Shown here: positions 21,808 through 22,289 of the stretch, piece after piece
Position numbering within the stretch: position 1 is the first letter of the stretch
Layout: every line of letters begins with the position of its first letter
NCBI GenBank assembly: GCA_050999155.1
Contig: JBPCPM010000111.1
Coordinates: forward strand, 1-22,289
Reading direction: 5' to 3'
Origin: JBPCPM01 sp050999155
Lineage (GTDB): Bacteria > Actinomycetota > Thermoleophilia > Solirubrobacterales > 70-9
DNA length: 22,289 nt
The notes under the pieces: model-generated
The model's input: the letters and a program-made list of their open reading frames with translations, nothing else
Told to the model about the DNA's origin: nothing
Database searches by the model: none
Translations under genes and position numbers: made by a program

Positions 21808-22289
21808 ATGAGACGGCTCCGCTTCTCCACCGCAGGCGAATCCCATGGACCCGGACTGACGGTGATCGTCGAGGGGCTGCCCGCCGGGCTGCCCCTGGCC
21901 CAGGACGACCTCGACGCCGACATGGCCCGCCGCCAGCTCGGCCACGGCCGTGGCGGCCGGATGAAGATCGAGCGCGACCACGCGGAGGTCCGATCGGGCG
22001 TCCGGCACGGCAAGACGCTGGGCAGCCCTGTCGCCCTGCTGGTCCCCAACCGCGACTACGCGAACTGGGAAGAGCGCATGAACCCCTGGCCCGTCGAGGC
22101 CGATGTGGCCCGGGTCACGACGCCGCGCCCCGGCCACGCCGACCTGGCCGGCACCCAGAAGTACGGCCACAGCGACGTCCGCAACGTCCTCGAACGCGCC
22201 AGCGCCCGCGAGACGGCCGCCCGCGTCGCGGCCGGTGCCCTGGCCCGCCGCTACCTCGCCGCCTTCGGCGTCTCGGTCCACAGCCACGT
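21808..22289 (+). CDS. aroC: Chorismate synthase, N-terminal part (3' truncated by window edge)
   Basis: About 160 residues of the FMN-dependent enzyme that converts EPSP to chorismate, the last shared step to aromatic compounds. Family signatures are RFSTAGESHGPGL near the start, GRGGRMKIERD, VRSGVRHGKTLGSPVALLVPNRDYANW, PRPGHADLAGTQKYGH and RNVLERASARETAARVAAGALARRYL, all intact. The catalytic histidine near the N-terminus (in GESHG) is present; the second catalytic histidine region lies beyond the window. The ATG at 21808 gives the standard N-terminus. It lies 73 nt after the last pilus gene with its own candidate promoter. In most actinobacteria aroC is much closer to aroE. Confidence 0.96.
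   Translation, partial: MRRLRFSTAGESHGPGLTVIVEGLPAGLPLAQDDLDADMARRQLGHGRGGRMKIERDHAEVRSGVRHGKTLGSPVALLVPNRDYANWEERMNPWPVEADVARVTTPRPGHADLAGTQKYGHSDVRNVLERASARETAARVAAGALARRYLAAFGVSVHSH

Noticed and set aside
1..22289. Mobile elements, CRISPR arrays, tRNA or rRNA genes
   Set aside because: No transposase, integrase, regular spaced repeats or cloverleaf-like sequence was seen; gene content and composition are uniform.

Overview
The window is a high-GC chromosomal segment. It appears to come from a monoderm actinobacterial lineage, most likely Thermoleophilia or a deep relative. This placement is inferred from three things: the order alaS-ruvX-mltG-aroE...aroC, which is the conserved actinobacterial order; very strong G/C at third codon positions; and a complete type IVa pilus (T4aP) inner-membrane machine with no secretin gene. 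No mobile element, CRISPR array, tRNA or rRNA was seen.

Layout. (1) 1-2102: the 3' end of mnmA, then a membrane-bound CHASE3-GAF-like-GGDEF diguanylate cyclase with an intact I-site. (2) 2267-8086: a tight housekeeping run, alaS, ruvX, mltG and aroE, with 3-nt gaps or stop/start overlaps. (3) 8040-12424: pilB, pilT and pilC, the pilus motors and platform. (4) 12425-13358: two stem-loops, a small secreted protein gene on the minus strand, and a 330-nt divergent regulatory region. (5) 13359-16676: pilA (major pilin), two minor prepilins (one oversized) and the prepilin peptidase pilD. (6) 16838-21734: pilM, pilN, pilO and a large bitopic protein in the pilP position. (7) 21808-end: aroC, cut by the window edge. 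The pilus cluster therefore sits between aroE and aroC.

The most interesting content is the regulation of the pilus. The pilA leader contains what reads as a cyclic di-GMP class I (GEMM) riboswitch aptamer (13172-13268): a GNRA-capped P2, the CGCAAAGC core, a P3 and the GGGNTACC 3' core, all closed by a P1 helix. A hairpin that partly encloses the pilA Shine-Dalgarno follows. About 20 nt upstream of the aptamer is a FliA/WhiG (sigma-28)-type promoter, TCAA-N15-TCCGATAA. Similar promoters precede pilT (TCAG-N15-GGCGATAA) and, more weakly, pilM (TAAG-N16-GCCGATTA). With a diguanylate cyclase in the same window and a degenerate MshEN-like domain on PilB, the parts suggest a sigma-28 and c-di-GMP controlled pilus in a Gram-positive-type lineage.

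Several pilus proteins carry unusual low-complexity additions. PilM has about 200 extra residues between its two actin-like halves. PilO has an acidic/proline-rich insert. The PilP-position protein has a cytoplasmic arm of about 210 residues and a glycine-rich linker. One minor pilin has an extra domain of about 400 residues, which makes it a candidate tip protein.
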